Source: VGWB01 sp964480945
GTDB taxonomy: Bacteria; Bacteroidota; Ignavibacteria; UBA10030
NCBI GenBank assembly: GCA_964480945.1
Contig: CAYZRX010000055.1
Coordinates: forward strand, 1-27,426
Reading direction: 5' to 3'
Length of the DNA stretch: 27,426 bases
In this document: in pieces, positions 15,240 to 23,519 of the stretch
Position numbering within the stretch: the first letter of the stretch is position 1
Layout: each line of letters opens with the position of its first letter
Made by a program: the position numbers and the translations under genes
Notes under the pieces: generated by a model
The model's database searches: none
What the model was told of the DNA's origin: nothing
The model's input: only the letters and a program-made list of their open reading frames with translations

Positions 15240-18200
15240 CTACTTGGCCATTACCTCTTCTGGAACCTCTGCAGGTTCCTCCTTCTCCACAATCGCGGGA
15301 ATCGCTGTCTTGCCCTTCTCCGTCGAAAGATACGTATAGAGGGCCGGAACGACATACAGCGTCAGGACAAGCGAGAACAACAATCCGCCGATGATGACAA
15401 TCCCCAGGGAAACCCTGCTGTGCGCGCTCGCGCCGAGGGCCAGTGCAATCGGCAGAGCCCCCAGGACGGTGGCGAGGCTTGTCATGAGAATCGGTCGCAA
15501 TCGCAAGGTCGCAGCCTCGATGACTGCTTCTTTGATGGGCAGGCCTGCCCGCTGCTTCTGGTTGCCGAATTCGACGATCAGAATGCCGTTCTTCGTGACG
15601 ATGCCGATCAGCGCGATGACGCCGATCTCACTGAAAATGTTGAGCGTTTGGCCGAAGATCCAGAGTGAGATCACGGCACCCGCCAGCGCCAGAGGAACGG
15701 TGAACATCGTGATGAGCGGATCCCGGAAGCTCTCGAACTGGGCAGCCAGCACGAGGTAAATGAGGACGAGCGCGAGGAGAAAGGCAAAGAGAAGGCTCGA
15801 CGAGCTTTCAGCGTAGTCCTTGGAAGCGCCCGAGAGGGCCGTGCGGAACGATTCATCCAGGGTCCTGCCCGCAACAGCGTCCATCGCCTTAATGCCGTCC
15901 CCCAGGGTCACGCCGGGAGCCAGACCGGCCGATACCGTCGCCGCGACGTACCGATCGTACCGGTAGCGCTGCGGCGGGGCGCTCTCCTCCGTCAATCGGA
16001 CGATGTTGTCCAGCTGGATGAGCTCACCCTGGTTGCTCCTCACGTAGACGGACCGCAGATCGAGCGGCTCCTCGCGGTTGTCGCGCGTCGCAAGGCTGAG
16101 GATCTGGTATTGCTTGCCGTTCATGATGAAGTACCCCAGCCGCTCATCGCTGAAATAGAGCTGAAGCGTCTGCGCGACGTCCACCACGGAGACACCGAGG
16201 TCCCTCGCCTTGTCGCGATCGATCTCGACGTGGAGCTCCGGCTTGTTGAACTTCAGGTTCACGTCGATGACCTGAAACGCTGGATCTTGGCGCGCCTCCT
16301 CAATGAATTTTGGAAGCACCTCCTTGAGACGCTCGAAATTGGGAGCCTGGACCACGTACTGAACCGGCAAGCCGCCGCGTCGGCCCACCGTAATGGTTTG
16401 CTCCTGCGTCACAAACGCCCGCGCCTCCGGGAATCGCTGCAGGAGCCGTGTCAGATCGTCGGCAACCTGCTGCTGGGAACGTTGTCGTTGATCGGGATCC
16501 TTCAGCGAAATCCGAACGAACCCCGAATTGGCCGAGCTCGATCCGCCGCCGCCCCCCGTCACCGAGAGGACATTGTCCTGTTCGGGTGTCGAGGCATCGA
16601 CAGCCTGAAGGAGCCTGTTCATGTAGCTGTCCATATACTCGAACGAAGCGCCTTCCTGTGCAGTGCTCTGGATCTGAACCTGCGATCGGTCTTCCATCGG
16701 AGCGAGCTCGGATCGCAAGATGGCACCGATGCCGAATATGATGGCAACCGATACACCCATAATGACGATCGCCAACCACCGCTTCTTCATGAATCCTTGC
16801 AGAGAGAGGTTGTAGCGGCTGACCAGCTCGCGGAAGAACTTCTCCGTCTTTCGATAGAGCCAGTTCTCCTCTTCGGCCTTTTTCAAGAATCTCGCGCTCA
16901 TCATCGGTGTGAGCGTGAGCGACACGAACGCGGAGATGAGCACCGCGCCGGCAACGACGATCCCGAACTCCCTGAACAGCCTCCCCACGAGCCCCTGGAG
17001 AAAAATAATGGGCAGGAAGACTGCCGCAAGTGTTATCGTGGTCGAAATGATAGCGAAGAAAATCTCCTTCGATCCCCGGTGTCCTGCCTCAATTGGGTCG
17101 AATCCTCGCTCCACTTTCTGATAAATATTCTCGAGAACGACAATCGCGTCGTCCACAACGAGGCCCGTCGCCAAGACGATCCCCAGAAGGGTCAGGATAT
17201 TGATGGAGAAATCGGCGAGGTACATTATGAAGAACGATCCGATCAGCGAGATGGGGATCGCAACGACCGGGATCAGTGTCGTTCGCCAATCCCGCAGGAA
17301 GAAGAAGATCACCAGCACCACGAGACAGAATGCGATCAGGATCGTCTCTCCGACCTCTTCAATCGACCTCCGTATCGACCGTGTAACGTCGAACGACGTC
17401 TGGACATCGACATCCTTGGGAAGATCCCGCTGGATCTGTTCGACGCGTTTGTGCACTTCGTCGGCAATGGCAATATGGTTTGCCCCCGGCTGCGGCACGA
17501 TGACCACGCCAACCATCGGTACTCCGCCGCTCCCCCGCATGATGCTCCTCTGGTTCTCCTCCCCCAGTGTGGCGTACCCCACATCCTGGAAGCGGACGAT
17601 CCTGCCGTCCACTACCTTGATGATCAGGTTGTTGAAGTCATGCGGTTCCCGGAGAAGACCCAGCGTCCTGATCGTGAGCTCTGTCGAACGGCCTTCAATT
17701 CTCCCGGACGGCAGCTCGATATTCTCTCGGTTGAGAGCGGAGACGATATCGAGAGGAGTGAGCCGGAACGCAGCCAATCGTGAAGGATCCATCCAGAGTC
17801 GCATCGCATAGCGCTTCTCACCCCAGATCCTCACCTCAGCCACCCCCGGAACCGTTTGCAGCCGTTCCTTGAATACGTTGTTCGCAATCTCGCTGATGTC
17901 GAGGAGGCTCTTGGTGTTGCTCCTGAGGCCGAGGAGCATGATGGGTCTGGCGTCGGCGTCCGCCTTCGAGATGATCGGCGGATCGGCGTCCGGCGGGAGG
18001 TTCCTGATGGCGCGCGAAACACGATCCCGGACATCGTTTGCTGCCGCTTCCATATCGACGCCGAGCTCGAATTCGACGGTGATCGAGCTGCGGCCGTCGC
18101 TGCTGGACGACGTCAGCGTGCGGATGCCGGCGATGCCGTTGATGGATTCTTCCAAGGGTTCCGTGATCTGCGTCTCGATGATATCAGCGTTCGCCCCCCG

Positions 18201-18353
18201 GTAGCTGGTGGAGACGCTGATCACCGCCGGATCCACGGCAGGATATTCGCGGACACCAAGGAATGTGTAGCCGATCGCCCCGAAGAGGACGATGATGATC
18301 CCACAGACAGTCGCGAGGACCGGACGATTGATAAAGACGGATGATAGTGTCAT
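15240..18353 (-). CDS. RND efflux pump inner-membrane transporter (HAE1, AcrB/MdtB-like)
   Basis: A proton-driven exporter of 1037 residues, the usual length of hydrophobe/amphiphile RND pumps. It opens with FINRPVLATVCGIIIVLFG (TM1), then a large periplasmic porter loop. TM4 carries the proton-relay pair Asp401-Asp402 in GLVVDDAIVVLENIY, and TM10 carries Lys921 in GIVTKNGILIVEF. These mark the HAE1 drug-type branch and not the heavy-metal (HME) branch. A second periplasmic half includes the Gly-rich segment VTGGGGGSSSAN. AGGA lies seven bases before the ATG. The gene follows its adaptor after 39 bp. No outer-membrane channel gene is adjacent, so a TolC-like partner must come from elsewhere. 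Likely substrates are drugs, bile-like amphiphiles or lipid products. Confidence 0.95.
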   Translation of the reverse strand: MTLSSVFINRPVLATVCGIIIVLFGAIGYTFLGVREYPAVDPAVISVSTSYRGANADIIETQITEPLEESINGIAGIRTLTSSSSDGRSSITVEFELGVDMEAAANDVRDRVSRAIRNLPPDADPPIISKADADARPIMLLGLRSNTKSLLDISEIANNVFKERLQTVPGVAEVRIWGEKRYAMRLWMDPSRLAAFRLTPLDIVSALNRENIELPSGRIEGRSTELTIRTLGLLREPHDFNNLIIKVVDGRIVRFQDVGYATLGEENQRSIMRGSGGVPMVGVVIVPQPGANHIAIADEVHKRVEQIQRDLPKDVDVQTSFDVTRSIRRSIEEVGETILIAFCLVVLVIFFFLRDWRTTLIPVVAIPISLIGSFFIMYLADFSINILTLLGIVLATGLVVDDAIVVLENIYQKVERGFDPIEAGHRGSKEIFFAIISTTITLAAVFLPIIFLQGLVGRLFREFGIVVAGAVLISAFVSLTLTPMMSARFLKKAEEENWLYRKTEKFFRELVSRYNLSLQGFMKKRWLAIVIMGVSVAIIFGIGAILRSELAPMEDRSQVQIQSTAQEGASFEYMDSYMNRLLQAVDASTPEQDNVLSVTGGGGGSSSANSGFVRISLKDPDQRQRSQQQVADDLTRLLQRFPEARAFVTQEQTITVGRRGGLPVQYVVQAPNFERLKEVLPKFIEEARQDPAFQVIDVNLKFNKPELHVEIDRDKARDLGVSVVDVAQTLQLYFSDERLGYFIMNGKQYQILSLATRDNREEPLDLRSVYVRSNQGELIQLDNIVRLTEESAPPQRYRYDRYVAATVSAGLAPGVTLGDGIKAMDAVAGRTLDESFRTALSGASKDYAESSSSLLFAFLLALVLIYLVLAAQFESFRDPLITMFTVPLALAGAVISLWIFGQTLNIFSEIGVIALIGIVTKNGILIVEFGNQKQRAGLPIKEAVIEAATLRLRPILMTSLATVLGALPIALALGASAHSRVSLGIVIIGGLLFSLVLTLYVVPALYTYLSTEKGKTAIPAIVEKEEPAEVPEEVMAK

Positions 18354-18392
18354 GACGATTCCTAGACGGGAAAAAGCTCCTGGTGAAGCAGA

Positions 18393-19472
18393 CTACTGTT
18401 CGAGCGTCACCGACACGGCGACTCCGGGACGCAGCTGAAGCAGGCTCGTGGTAATGAGCGTGTCGTTGGCCGCCAGCCCCTTGACGATCTGAATCTCCTC
18501 TTCCATCCGGATGCCGGTCTCGACATCCACGTAAGCAGCCCGTCCGTTCCTTGCCAGATACACCTTCTGGCCCTTCAGATCCGGAATGACAGCGTAGGTT
18601 GGAACGACCACAGCGTCCTGTTGCCGGCCGAGCAGCACCTCGATTCTTGCGAAGGAGCCTGGCAGGATGGCCTCGTTCTCATTACGCGCAAGAGCTCTCA
18701 TCCTCAACGTGCGCGTCATCGGGTCGATCTTGGGCTCCAAGGCGTAGATCGCACCCTCGTGCTGCCTGCTCGAGCCCTCGAGCGTAAACCTGACTTTGTC
18801 TCCTTTCTTCACGATGGCCGCGTATTTCTCAGGGATGGAGAAGTCGATCTTCACCGAGCTGAGGTCCTGCAAGCGGGCCATGAGAGTGGAAGGATCGACA
18901 TAGGCTCCTTCGCTGATAGAGCGAAGGCCGATCACCCCGCTGAAGGGAGCGCGGACCTCCGTTTTCTGAATTTGCGCGTTCAGCAGGTCAATTTCCGCCT
19001 TCACTCCGGCAAGGTCGTTTCGACTCACATCATACTGTTCCTGGCTGATGGCATTGACCTCCCGCAGCCTTCTCTGCCGACCCTCCTTTTCCTCCAAGAG
19101 CGTCTTTTGTGATTCGGCCTTCCGGAACTGAGCCTGAAGATCGCTGTCGTTGATCTTGACAAGCAGGTCCCCCTTGCCCACGTGGCTTCCTTCCTTGAAG
19201 AGAACCTGCGTTACTTTCCCCGACGCCTCACTCCGGAGCTCTACCTCCTCCGTCGCGAGTACGTTGCCGGTCGCGACGATCCTATTGTCGAGCGGCCTCG
19301 GGACGATGACGATTCCGCGCACCGGCATCGTTGCCTCACGCGATCTCGTGCTCGATCGTGCCGATTGATCTCTTCGATCCTGAGGTCCCGAGGACGTGAA
19401 GATGATGACGAGGATAACTACAACGGCGAGGATGCCCGCGAGAACAACCTTCCTGTCTTTCAGACGGTACAC
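18393..19472 (-). CDS. RND pump periplasmic adaptor (membrane fusion protein, HlyD/AcrA family)
   Basis: A 359-residue adaptor linking the inner-membrane pump to an outer-membrane channel. Residues 9-26 form an N-terminal membrane anchor. A barrel-sandwich (lipoyl-like) domain follows, split by a short alpha-helical hairpin (ATEEVELRSEASGKVTQVLF, then the coiled region 115-165, then VRAPFSGVIGLRSISEGAYV). A beta-barrel (KIDFSIPEKYAAIVKKGDKV) and a membrane-proximal domain complete it. The start is GTG at 19472, chosen because a perfect AAGGAGG lies seven bases upstream. It is co-transcribed with the RND gene 39 bp downstream. There is no lipobox, so it is anchored by its helix. Confidence 0.94.
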   Translation of the reverse strand: MYRLKDRKVVLAGILAVVVILVIIFTSSGPQDRRDQSARSSTRSREATMPVRGIVIVPRPLDNRIVATGNVLATEEVELRSEASGKVTQVLFKEGSHVGKGDLLVKINDSDLQAQFRKAESQKTLLEEKEGRQRRLREVNAISQEQYDVSRNDLAGVKAEIDLLNAQIQKTEVRAPFSGVIGLRSISEGAYVDPSTLMARLQDLSSVKIDFSIPEKYAAIVKKGDKVRFTLEGSSRQHEGAIYALEPKIDPMTRTLRMRALARNENEAILPGSFARIEVLLGRQQDAVVVPTYAVIPDLKGQKVYLARNGRAAYVDVETGIRMEEEIQIVKGLAANDTLITTSLLQLRPGVAVSVTLEQ

Positions 19473-19480
19473 GTGTTTTC

Positions 19481-19487
19481 CTCCTTA
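19481..19487 (-). promoter_or_regulatory. Perfect Shine-Dalgarno site of the adaptor gene
   Basis: AAGGAGG on the minus strand lies seven bases before the GTG start at 19472 and decides that start. Its first bases overlap the TAA of the small 35-codon frame upstream. Confidence 0.75.
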
Positions 19488-19592
19488 GAAACGATCAAAT
19501 GGGTAGCCAAACAGAACTCCGGTGCTCGGTGAGAGCGTCTCGGCGCTGGGTTCAGCGTCGAGGATCTTGTAGAGAGCGGTCGTCAGGTTCAT
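19485..19592 (-). CDS. Possible 35-residue leader peptide or remnant of an upstream gene
   Basis: A small frame starting ATG at 19592 encodes 35 residues ending LFGYPFDRF. Its TAA overlaps the AAGGAGG of the adaptor gene, as in coupled genes. An aromatic last residue is also how many outer-membrane proteins end, and an outer-membrane channel gene is what this operon lacks. Against it, there is no ribosome site, the frame is closed by TGA 24 bp upstream, and its ATG lies in the -10 of a possible promoter. I do not recognise the sequence. Confidence 0.2.
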   Translation of the reverse strand: MNLTTALYKILDAEPSAETLSPSTGVLFGYPFDRF

Positions 19593-19617
19593 TCTATCGA
19601 TCGCTTGCTTCTGTCAA
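19591..19617 (-). promoter_or_regulatory. Candidate promoter of the efflux operon
   Basis: TTGACA (19617-19612), a perfect -35, is followed after 15 bp by TAGAAT (19596-19591) on the minus strand. The spacer is short. The predicted leader to the adaptor GTG is about 110 nt. Apart from this and the small frame, the gap 19473-19888 shows no gene. Confidence 0.35.
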
Positions 19618-19888
19618 TCGTCGCCAGCAAGCATGTATGGAAATCATCAACCACGCGAGATAATCCTCTTGAACATAATAAGAGTTCTGCTTACCGACCG
19701 GAACAGATCACCCTCTTTGTCAACTCCTACCAAGAATGAAGCGGAGGCTCGCCTCCACGATGACAGCAATGCCGATGTGCACAAACAGCTCGTTCATTTT
19801 GACAATGATCCTTGCGGGTATCGTTGAAGGGATTCGGAGTACCTGTCCGATGGCGGCGGGTCGGTCTCGACTCACTTCCTCTGAAACT

Positions 19889-20257
19889 CTAGCGCCTTCT
19901 GGATTCGCGCTCGTTCATCTCTTTTATGTAATCGTCGTACAGCTTGTTCTGCTCGGGCGTCAGCAGCTGCCTGATCTCGTGCCGGAGAGTATCTCGCTTG
20001 AATCCGATCGCCTCCCAATATTGTTTCTGGACACCTTCAAATTTGTGCCGGAAGGTTTCCATGAGAGAGTCGACGCGGACAGACTGTACGGAGTCGAGCT
20101 GGAGACGCGTGGCAAATTGTTTCTGAATCTGAGCCCGGCTCGGTCGATGACCACCCGAGGGGCCTGCAAAATAGGTCCTACCGATGAACGCGCCGGCAAC
20201 ACCGCCCAGCAGAAAACCTATGATGATGAAGATGAGGGTCTTGGTCTTGAGTTGCAT
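19889..20257 (-). CDS. Membrane-anchored CpxP/Spy/CnrX-like periplasmic protein
   Basis: A 122-residue protein with one N-terminal membrane helix (7-27, Gly-rich GFLLGGVAGAFIG) and a highly charged helical periplasmic tail. The tail carries the LTPEQ signature (99-103) of the Spy/CpxP/ZraP/CnrX superfamily, whose members sense or buffer misfolded protein or metal in the periplasm. It has three histidines (37, 71, 93) and no cysteine. AGAAGG lies four bases before the ATG. It is the third gene after an ECF sigma factor and its anti-sigma factor, 12 bp behind the latter, so it may be the periplasmic input to that pair. The ligand is unknown; its anchored form is closer to CnrX than to soluble CpxP. 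Confidence 0.75.
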   Translation of the reverse strand: MQLKTKTLIFIIIGFLLGGVAGAFIGRTYFAGPSGGHRPSRAQIQKQFATRLQLDSVQSVRVDSLMETFRHKFEGVQKQYWEAIGFKRDTLRHEIRQLLTPEQNKLYDDYIKEMNERESRRR

Positions 20258-20269
20258 GCGGCCTTCTTC

Positions 20270-20725
20270 CTATTTCGTCAGGACGGCATATACCATGACA
20301 TCTTTGGAGATCTCACCCTGCGTGCCCAGCACCTGACCCGCGAGCGTATCCGTTGGCTCGCTGATCAAATACCGGTCAACACGGATCGGAGGCTCGGGCC
20401 TGAGGAACGTCCCCAGTCCCACAAGGGCCAGCACAACCACCGAGAGCACCACGACGACGTTTCGTGCCAACTTCTCGGTGCTGAGCCAGACAACGGTATT
20501 CTCATCCTCCCTCCGAGCTGAGCGCAAGACGGAGTACACGAAGTTGTCCGGCAGCGAGACATCGGCAGCTTCCTTGATACGAACCCTCAGCGCTCTCATC
20601 TCCTCTATGGACAGCCTGCATGACTCGCAGGAGGCGAGATGCTCCGAGACCTCGCGCCGCTCTTCGCCCGTCAACTCGTTGTCGACGTAGAGCGATAGCA
20701 GCTGTTCCGGATGGTTCGTTTTCAT
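20270..20725 (-). CDS. Anti-sigma factor with N-terminal zinc finger (zf-HC2)
   Basis: A 151-residue membrane protein that should hold the adjacent sigma factor inactive. The cytosolic N-terminus has the anti-sigma zinc-finger signature EHLASCESCR with His29, Cys33 and Cys36. A single membrane helix follows at about 88-107 (VVVVLSVVVLALVGLGTFL), and a short periplasmic tail of about 45 residues. Its ATG overlaps the sigma stop as ATGA, with AAGGAG formed by the last sigma codons. This tight coupling is standard for sigma/anti-sigma pairs and keeps their amounts matched. The periplasmic tail is where a sensor such as the next gene product, or a site-1 protease, could act. Confidence 0.9.
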   Translation of the reverse strand: MKTNHPEQLLSLYVDNELTGEERREVSEHLASCESCRLSIEEMRALRVRIKEAADVSLPDNFVYSVLRSARREDENTVVWLSTEKLARNVVVVLSVVVLALVGLGTFLRPEPPIRVDRYLISEPTDTLAGQVLGTQGEISKDVMVYAVLTK

Positions 20726-21303
20726 AAGCGCTCCTTGAAGTAATCTTTGAGCAGTTTCCTTAGTTCTTCCCGAGCACGGAAGATCCTGGACTTTACGGCT
20801 TGAGTCGAGATATGGAGCGTCTTCGCGATCTCTTCATACGACATGTCTTCGTACTCTCGCAGCGTGATCACGATCCGGTGAACAGGCGAGAGTTTCTGCA
20901 GCGCCTCAACGACAACCTTCTTCTTTTCATCGTTTAGCACCTCGTCGGATGCCGTGGCGCGTTCCTTGGTTCGCTTCTCCCCTTCCAACCGCCTCTCCGT
21001 GAAAAACTCGAGCGAGACGGCCTTTCGGATCCTCCTTCTTCGCACTTCGTCTATGCACAGGTTCACCGCAATGCGGTAGATCCAGGAATAGAGCGACGCG
21101 TCGAATTGGAATCGTCCGAGCGAGCGATAGACCCTGATGAACACTTCCTGGCTCAGATCATCCACTTCCTCCCGACTTCCGAGAGTCAGATAGATGATAT
21201 TGGCCACCTGACGTTGATAGCGTCGAACGATTTCTTCGAAAGCCTTTTCGTCGCCTTTCCTAAAGGCTTCCACCAACTGAAAGTCGTCAGGGCTATGTTC
21301 CAC
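20722..21303 (-). CDS. ECF (extracytoplasmic function) RNA polymerase sigma factor
   Basis: A sigma-70 family regulator with region 2 at about 7-95 (LVEAFRKGDEKAFEEIVRRY, DDLSQEVFIRVYRSL, YSWIYRIAVNLCIDEVRRRR) and region 4 at about 133-186 (ALQKLSPVHRIVITLREYED, MSYEEIAKTLHISTQAVKSR). The GTG at 21303 gives 193 residues, normal for the family. The frame stays open to a GTG at 21456, but the extra 51 residues are Cys-rich and unlike sigma N-termini, so I leave them out. A weak TTG at 21330 is also possible. It is followed by its anti-sigma factor and a CpxP-like protein. The efflux operon downstream may be a target. MnmA ends 172 bp upstream. Confidence 0.92.
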   Translation of the reverse strand: MEHSPDDFQLVEAFRKGDEKAFEEIVRRYQRQVANIIYLTLGSREEVDDLSQEVFIRVYRSLGRFQFDASLYSWIYRIAVNLCIDEVRRRRIRKAVSLEFFTERRLEGEKRTKERATASDEVLNDEKKKVVVEALQKLSPVHRIVITLREYEDMSYEEIAKTLHISTQAVKSRIFRAREELRKLLKDYFKERL

Positions 21304-21317
21304 AGGACTTTTGTGAT

Positions 21318-21343
21318 AAACGGTTCTCAATAGGGAAAGTTTC
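21318..21343 (-). promoter_or_regulatory. Possible ECF-sigma (autoregulatory) promoter
   Basis: On the minus strand GAAACTT (21343-21337) is followed after 14 bp by CGTTT (21322-21318), resembling the GGAACTT/CGT elements read by many ECF sigma factors. It leaves only about 10 nt before the chosen GTG start. Spacing and consensus are approximate. Confidence 0.2.
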
Positions 21344-21475
21344 TCTCGAAGGGAATCTCCGCGGCATTCCTGCTTGGCTGAATTTGGGAAATGCCTCAAT
21401 CCGGCGTGAAAAGCGCATTGGCAAGCCCCAAAACGATCGAATCCGTCGCTCGTCACCGGAGCGAATCTCTATGGT

Positions 21476-22582
21476 CTAGGCTGACGCTCCATCAATCACT
21501 CCCCCACCAATGACATCTTCCCCACCGTAGAAGACCACGGACTGCCCCGGTGTGATCGCCCGTTTGGGCTTGTCGAAAACAACCCGCACACAGCCGTCAC
21601 CGTCCGGATAGAGCTTCGCCGGCGTCGCCTCGTCCTTGTACCTGACTTTCGCCTGCACTTCCATGCCGTCAAGGAGCTCACTTCTACCGACAAGGTTCAC
21701 TCCCCGGGCAACAAGACCGGTGCGAAGAAGGTCCGCCTCCGGTCCTATGTGAACGGTGTTCGTCGCTTGATCGACACCGGTCACGTACATCGGTCGCCCA
21801 TGCGCACCGATACCCCGCCGCTGACCGATCGTGTAAAACGGGTAACCGTCATGTTTTCCTACAACCGTCCCATTGCGAACAATCGCACCGTCTCCGACCC
21901 GCGCTGCCAGACCTGGAACGCGCTCTTTCAGGAAGCGTTCGTAATTGTTGTCCGCGACAAAACAAATCTCGTAACTCTCTTCTTTCTCTGCGTTCCTCAG
22001 TCCATACTTGTGCGCGAGATCCCGCACGGTCTGCTTGTCGAGCTCCCCCAAGGGGAACATCGTCTTGCTGAGCGCTTGCTGCGAGAGCGCCCACAGAGCG
22101 TACGACTGATCTTTGGCCTGGTGGACGGCCTTCGAGACAACGTATCGCCTCCGGGTCACGTCAAACCGGACGCGGGCGTAATGGCCGGTCGCAAGGAAAT
22201 CCGCTCCGAGCGCCTCCGCCTTCCGGAGAAGCTCACCCCATTTTATCTTCCGATTGCAGATGATGCATGGATTCGGCGTACGCCCCTTGAGGTACTCTTC
22301 GACGAAGTTGTCGATGACCTCCGCCGCGAACGCCCCACGGAAATCGACCACGTAGTGTGGAATGCCGATCTTCGCCGCCGCCGCACGAGCGTCATTCATC
22401 GCTCCGAGGCCGCAGCAGCTCGTCTCGTTTGCGACGTTCCCGCCGACCTCGCCGAATTCATACGTCTTCATGGTGATGCCGATGACGTTGTATTCCTTCT
22501 CCTTGAGGAGGGCCGCGGTGACCGATGAATCGACACCACCGCTCATCGCAACGACCACAGTCTTGTGATTGTCGAGTTTCAT
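21476..22582 (-). CDS. mnmA: tRNA-specific 2-thiouridylase MnmA
   Basis: MnmA activates U34 of Lys, Glu and Gln tRNAs with ATP and adds sulfur at position 2. The 368-residue protein has the PP-loop SGGVDSS (14-20), the catalytic region TPNPCIICNRKIKW and the second cysteine in YEICFV (Cys207). The C-terminal half has the beta-barrel segments TIGQRRGIG and the tail ITPGQSVVFY. Cys109 aligns with E. coli Cys102. Cys106 stands where E. coli has an Asp, so the protein has a CxxC plus distal Cys set, as in enzymes proposed to hold an iron-sulfur cluster. The start at 22582 is the only sensible Met; the ribosome site is weak (AGAGCGG). Upstream is a 376-bp gap, downstream the sigma gene. Confidence 0.96.
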   Translation of the reverse strand: MKLDNHKTVVVAMSGGVDSSVTAALLKEKEYNVIGITMKTYEFGEVGGNVANETSCCGLGAMNDARAAAAKIGIPHYVVDFRGAFAAEVIDNFVEEYLKGRTPNPCIICNRKIKWGELLRKAEALGADFLATGHYARVRFDVTRRRYVVSKAVHQAKDQSYALWALSQQALSKTMFPLGELDKQTVRDLAHKYGLRNAEKEESYEICFVADNNYERFLKERVPGLAARVGDGAIVRNGTVVGKHDGYPFYTIGQRRGIGAHGRPMYVTGVDQATNTVHIGPEADLLRTGLVARGVNLVGRSELLDGMEVQAKVRYKDEATPAKLYPDGDGCVRVVFDKPKRAITPGQSVVFYGGEDVIGGGVIDGASA

Positions 22583-22958
22583 AACCGCTCTAAAATAGCC
22601 AAAATTCTACCGATAAGAAAGGGGATCCTCGAAGTGAAGCGACGCGGAATGCAGCGGGGATAGGATCAATGCAGCGAAGAGACCGATCGAGCTGAACGCT
22701 GGCGGGTCGACTCACCCGCCACTTGGCCAGGGAAAGTGTTCAACGCTCGGAGGACGGATCCCATAGCGTCCGGGGTGCCCTGGCAAATCCTCGATCATCT
22801 TTCGGAGAGGGCAGCGGGTGGTGGCCCTACACGAAACACGCACATTGAGTCAACGAGGCCTGCAACACGTGCGGTATACCGCACCTCCCCATTCTCTCTG
22901 TCGACCTGCACGATTGAAAGATAATCGAGTTCCACCACCGCGGGGATGAATTCGCAAA
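22583..22958. other. Intergenic gap with a hairpin and a 16-bp perfect palindrome
   Basis: No gene is visible. TGGCGGGT (22700-22707) pairs with ACCCGCCA (22714-22721) around a 6-nt loop, without a T-run on either strand. GTGCGGTATACCGCAC at 22869-22884 is a perfect 16-bp palindrome of the kind used as an operator by dimeric regulators. No convincing promoter for mnmA was found. Confidence 0.5.
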
Positions 22959-23519
22959 TCAGGGTCTGCCCTTGAGCTTGTCGATCTGTTCCTTGAACCG
23001 ATCGTAGCTGCCCTGGCCGACCAGCTTGAAACGCTGACGACCCTGGGCATCGTAAATGAAGGTCGCGGGGAGTGCCCCGCTCCAGGCGGTGTCCAGGGCG
23101 TTGATGAATTTCTCCTGATCATCAAATGTCGCCACGTACACCTTGAAGGGGACATTTTGCTTCTTCAGGAATGGGAGGATTTTCGAATCGACTTCGTCCG
23201 GATAGTCGGCGCTGATCGCCACGACTTCGACTGCCTTCGGATCGTACGACCGAGAGAGCTTCACAATGTCCGGGAACTCCTCGACGCACGGGACACACCA
23301 GGTCGCCCAAACATTCAGGAACAAAATCCGCCCCTCCCTGTTCCCGATCAACCGCTTCAGAGCAGCATCGTCAATTCCTCCAACCGTCAGAGCTGCTTTT
23401 CCGGCCGGAGCGATGTCCGCGTTCGACCCCGGTCGGCCCTCCTGGCTTCCGCTTCTCGAGCAGCCGGAGAGGACTGCCGCGATGCAAAACAGGCAGAGGA
23501 TCGAGACAGACTCCCGCAT
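22959..23519 (-). CDS. TlpA-like thioredoxin-fold lipoprotein
   Basis: A 186-residue exported thiol-disulfide protein. The signal peptide ends in the lipobox LSGC (lipidated Cys20). The thioredoxin domain spans about 45-183, with active site WATWCVPC (Cys75, Cys78), the family's conserved cis-Pro151 in GALPATF, and an insert typical of TlpA/ResA reductases. Such proteins keep cysteines reduced in the periplasm, for example for cytochrome c maturation or to repair thiols. Its ATG touches the TGA of the preceding redoxin gene, so the two form an operon. The electron donor is not in the window. Confidence 0.92.
   Translation of the reverse strand: MRESVSILCLFCIAAVLSGCSRSGSQEGRPGSNADIAPAGKAALTVGGIDDAALKRLIGNREGRILFLNVWATWCVPCVEEFPDIVKLSRSYDPKAVEVVAISADYPDEVDSKILPFLKKQNVPFKVYVATFDDQEKFINALDTAWSGALPATFIYDAQGRQRFKLVGQGSYDRFKEQIDKLKGRP

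Noticed and set aside
16110..17783. Plus-strand open frame of 557 codons
   Set aside because: It is antisense to the RND pump gene, is rich in Asp/Arg/His as expected from a shadow of hydrophobic coding sequence, and has no family resemblance.
15240..18353. Heavy-metal (CzcA/CnrA-type) RND pump
   Set aside because: TM4 reads GLVVDDAIVVLEN with the Asp-Asp pair of HAE1 pumps, not the HME pattern, despite the cnr-like neighbours.
21304..21456. N-terminal extension of the sigma factor by 51 codons
   Set aside because: It is Cys-rich, unlike sigma N-termini, and overlaps likely regulatory sequence; it cannot be excluded fully.
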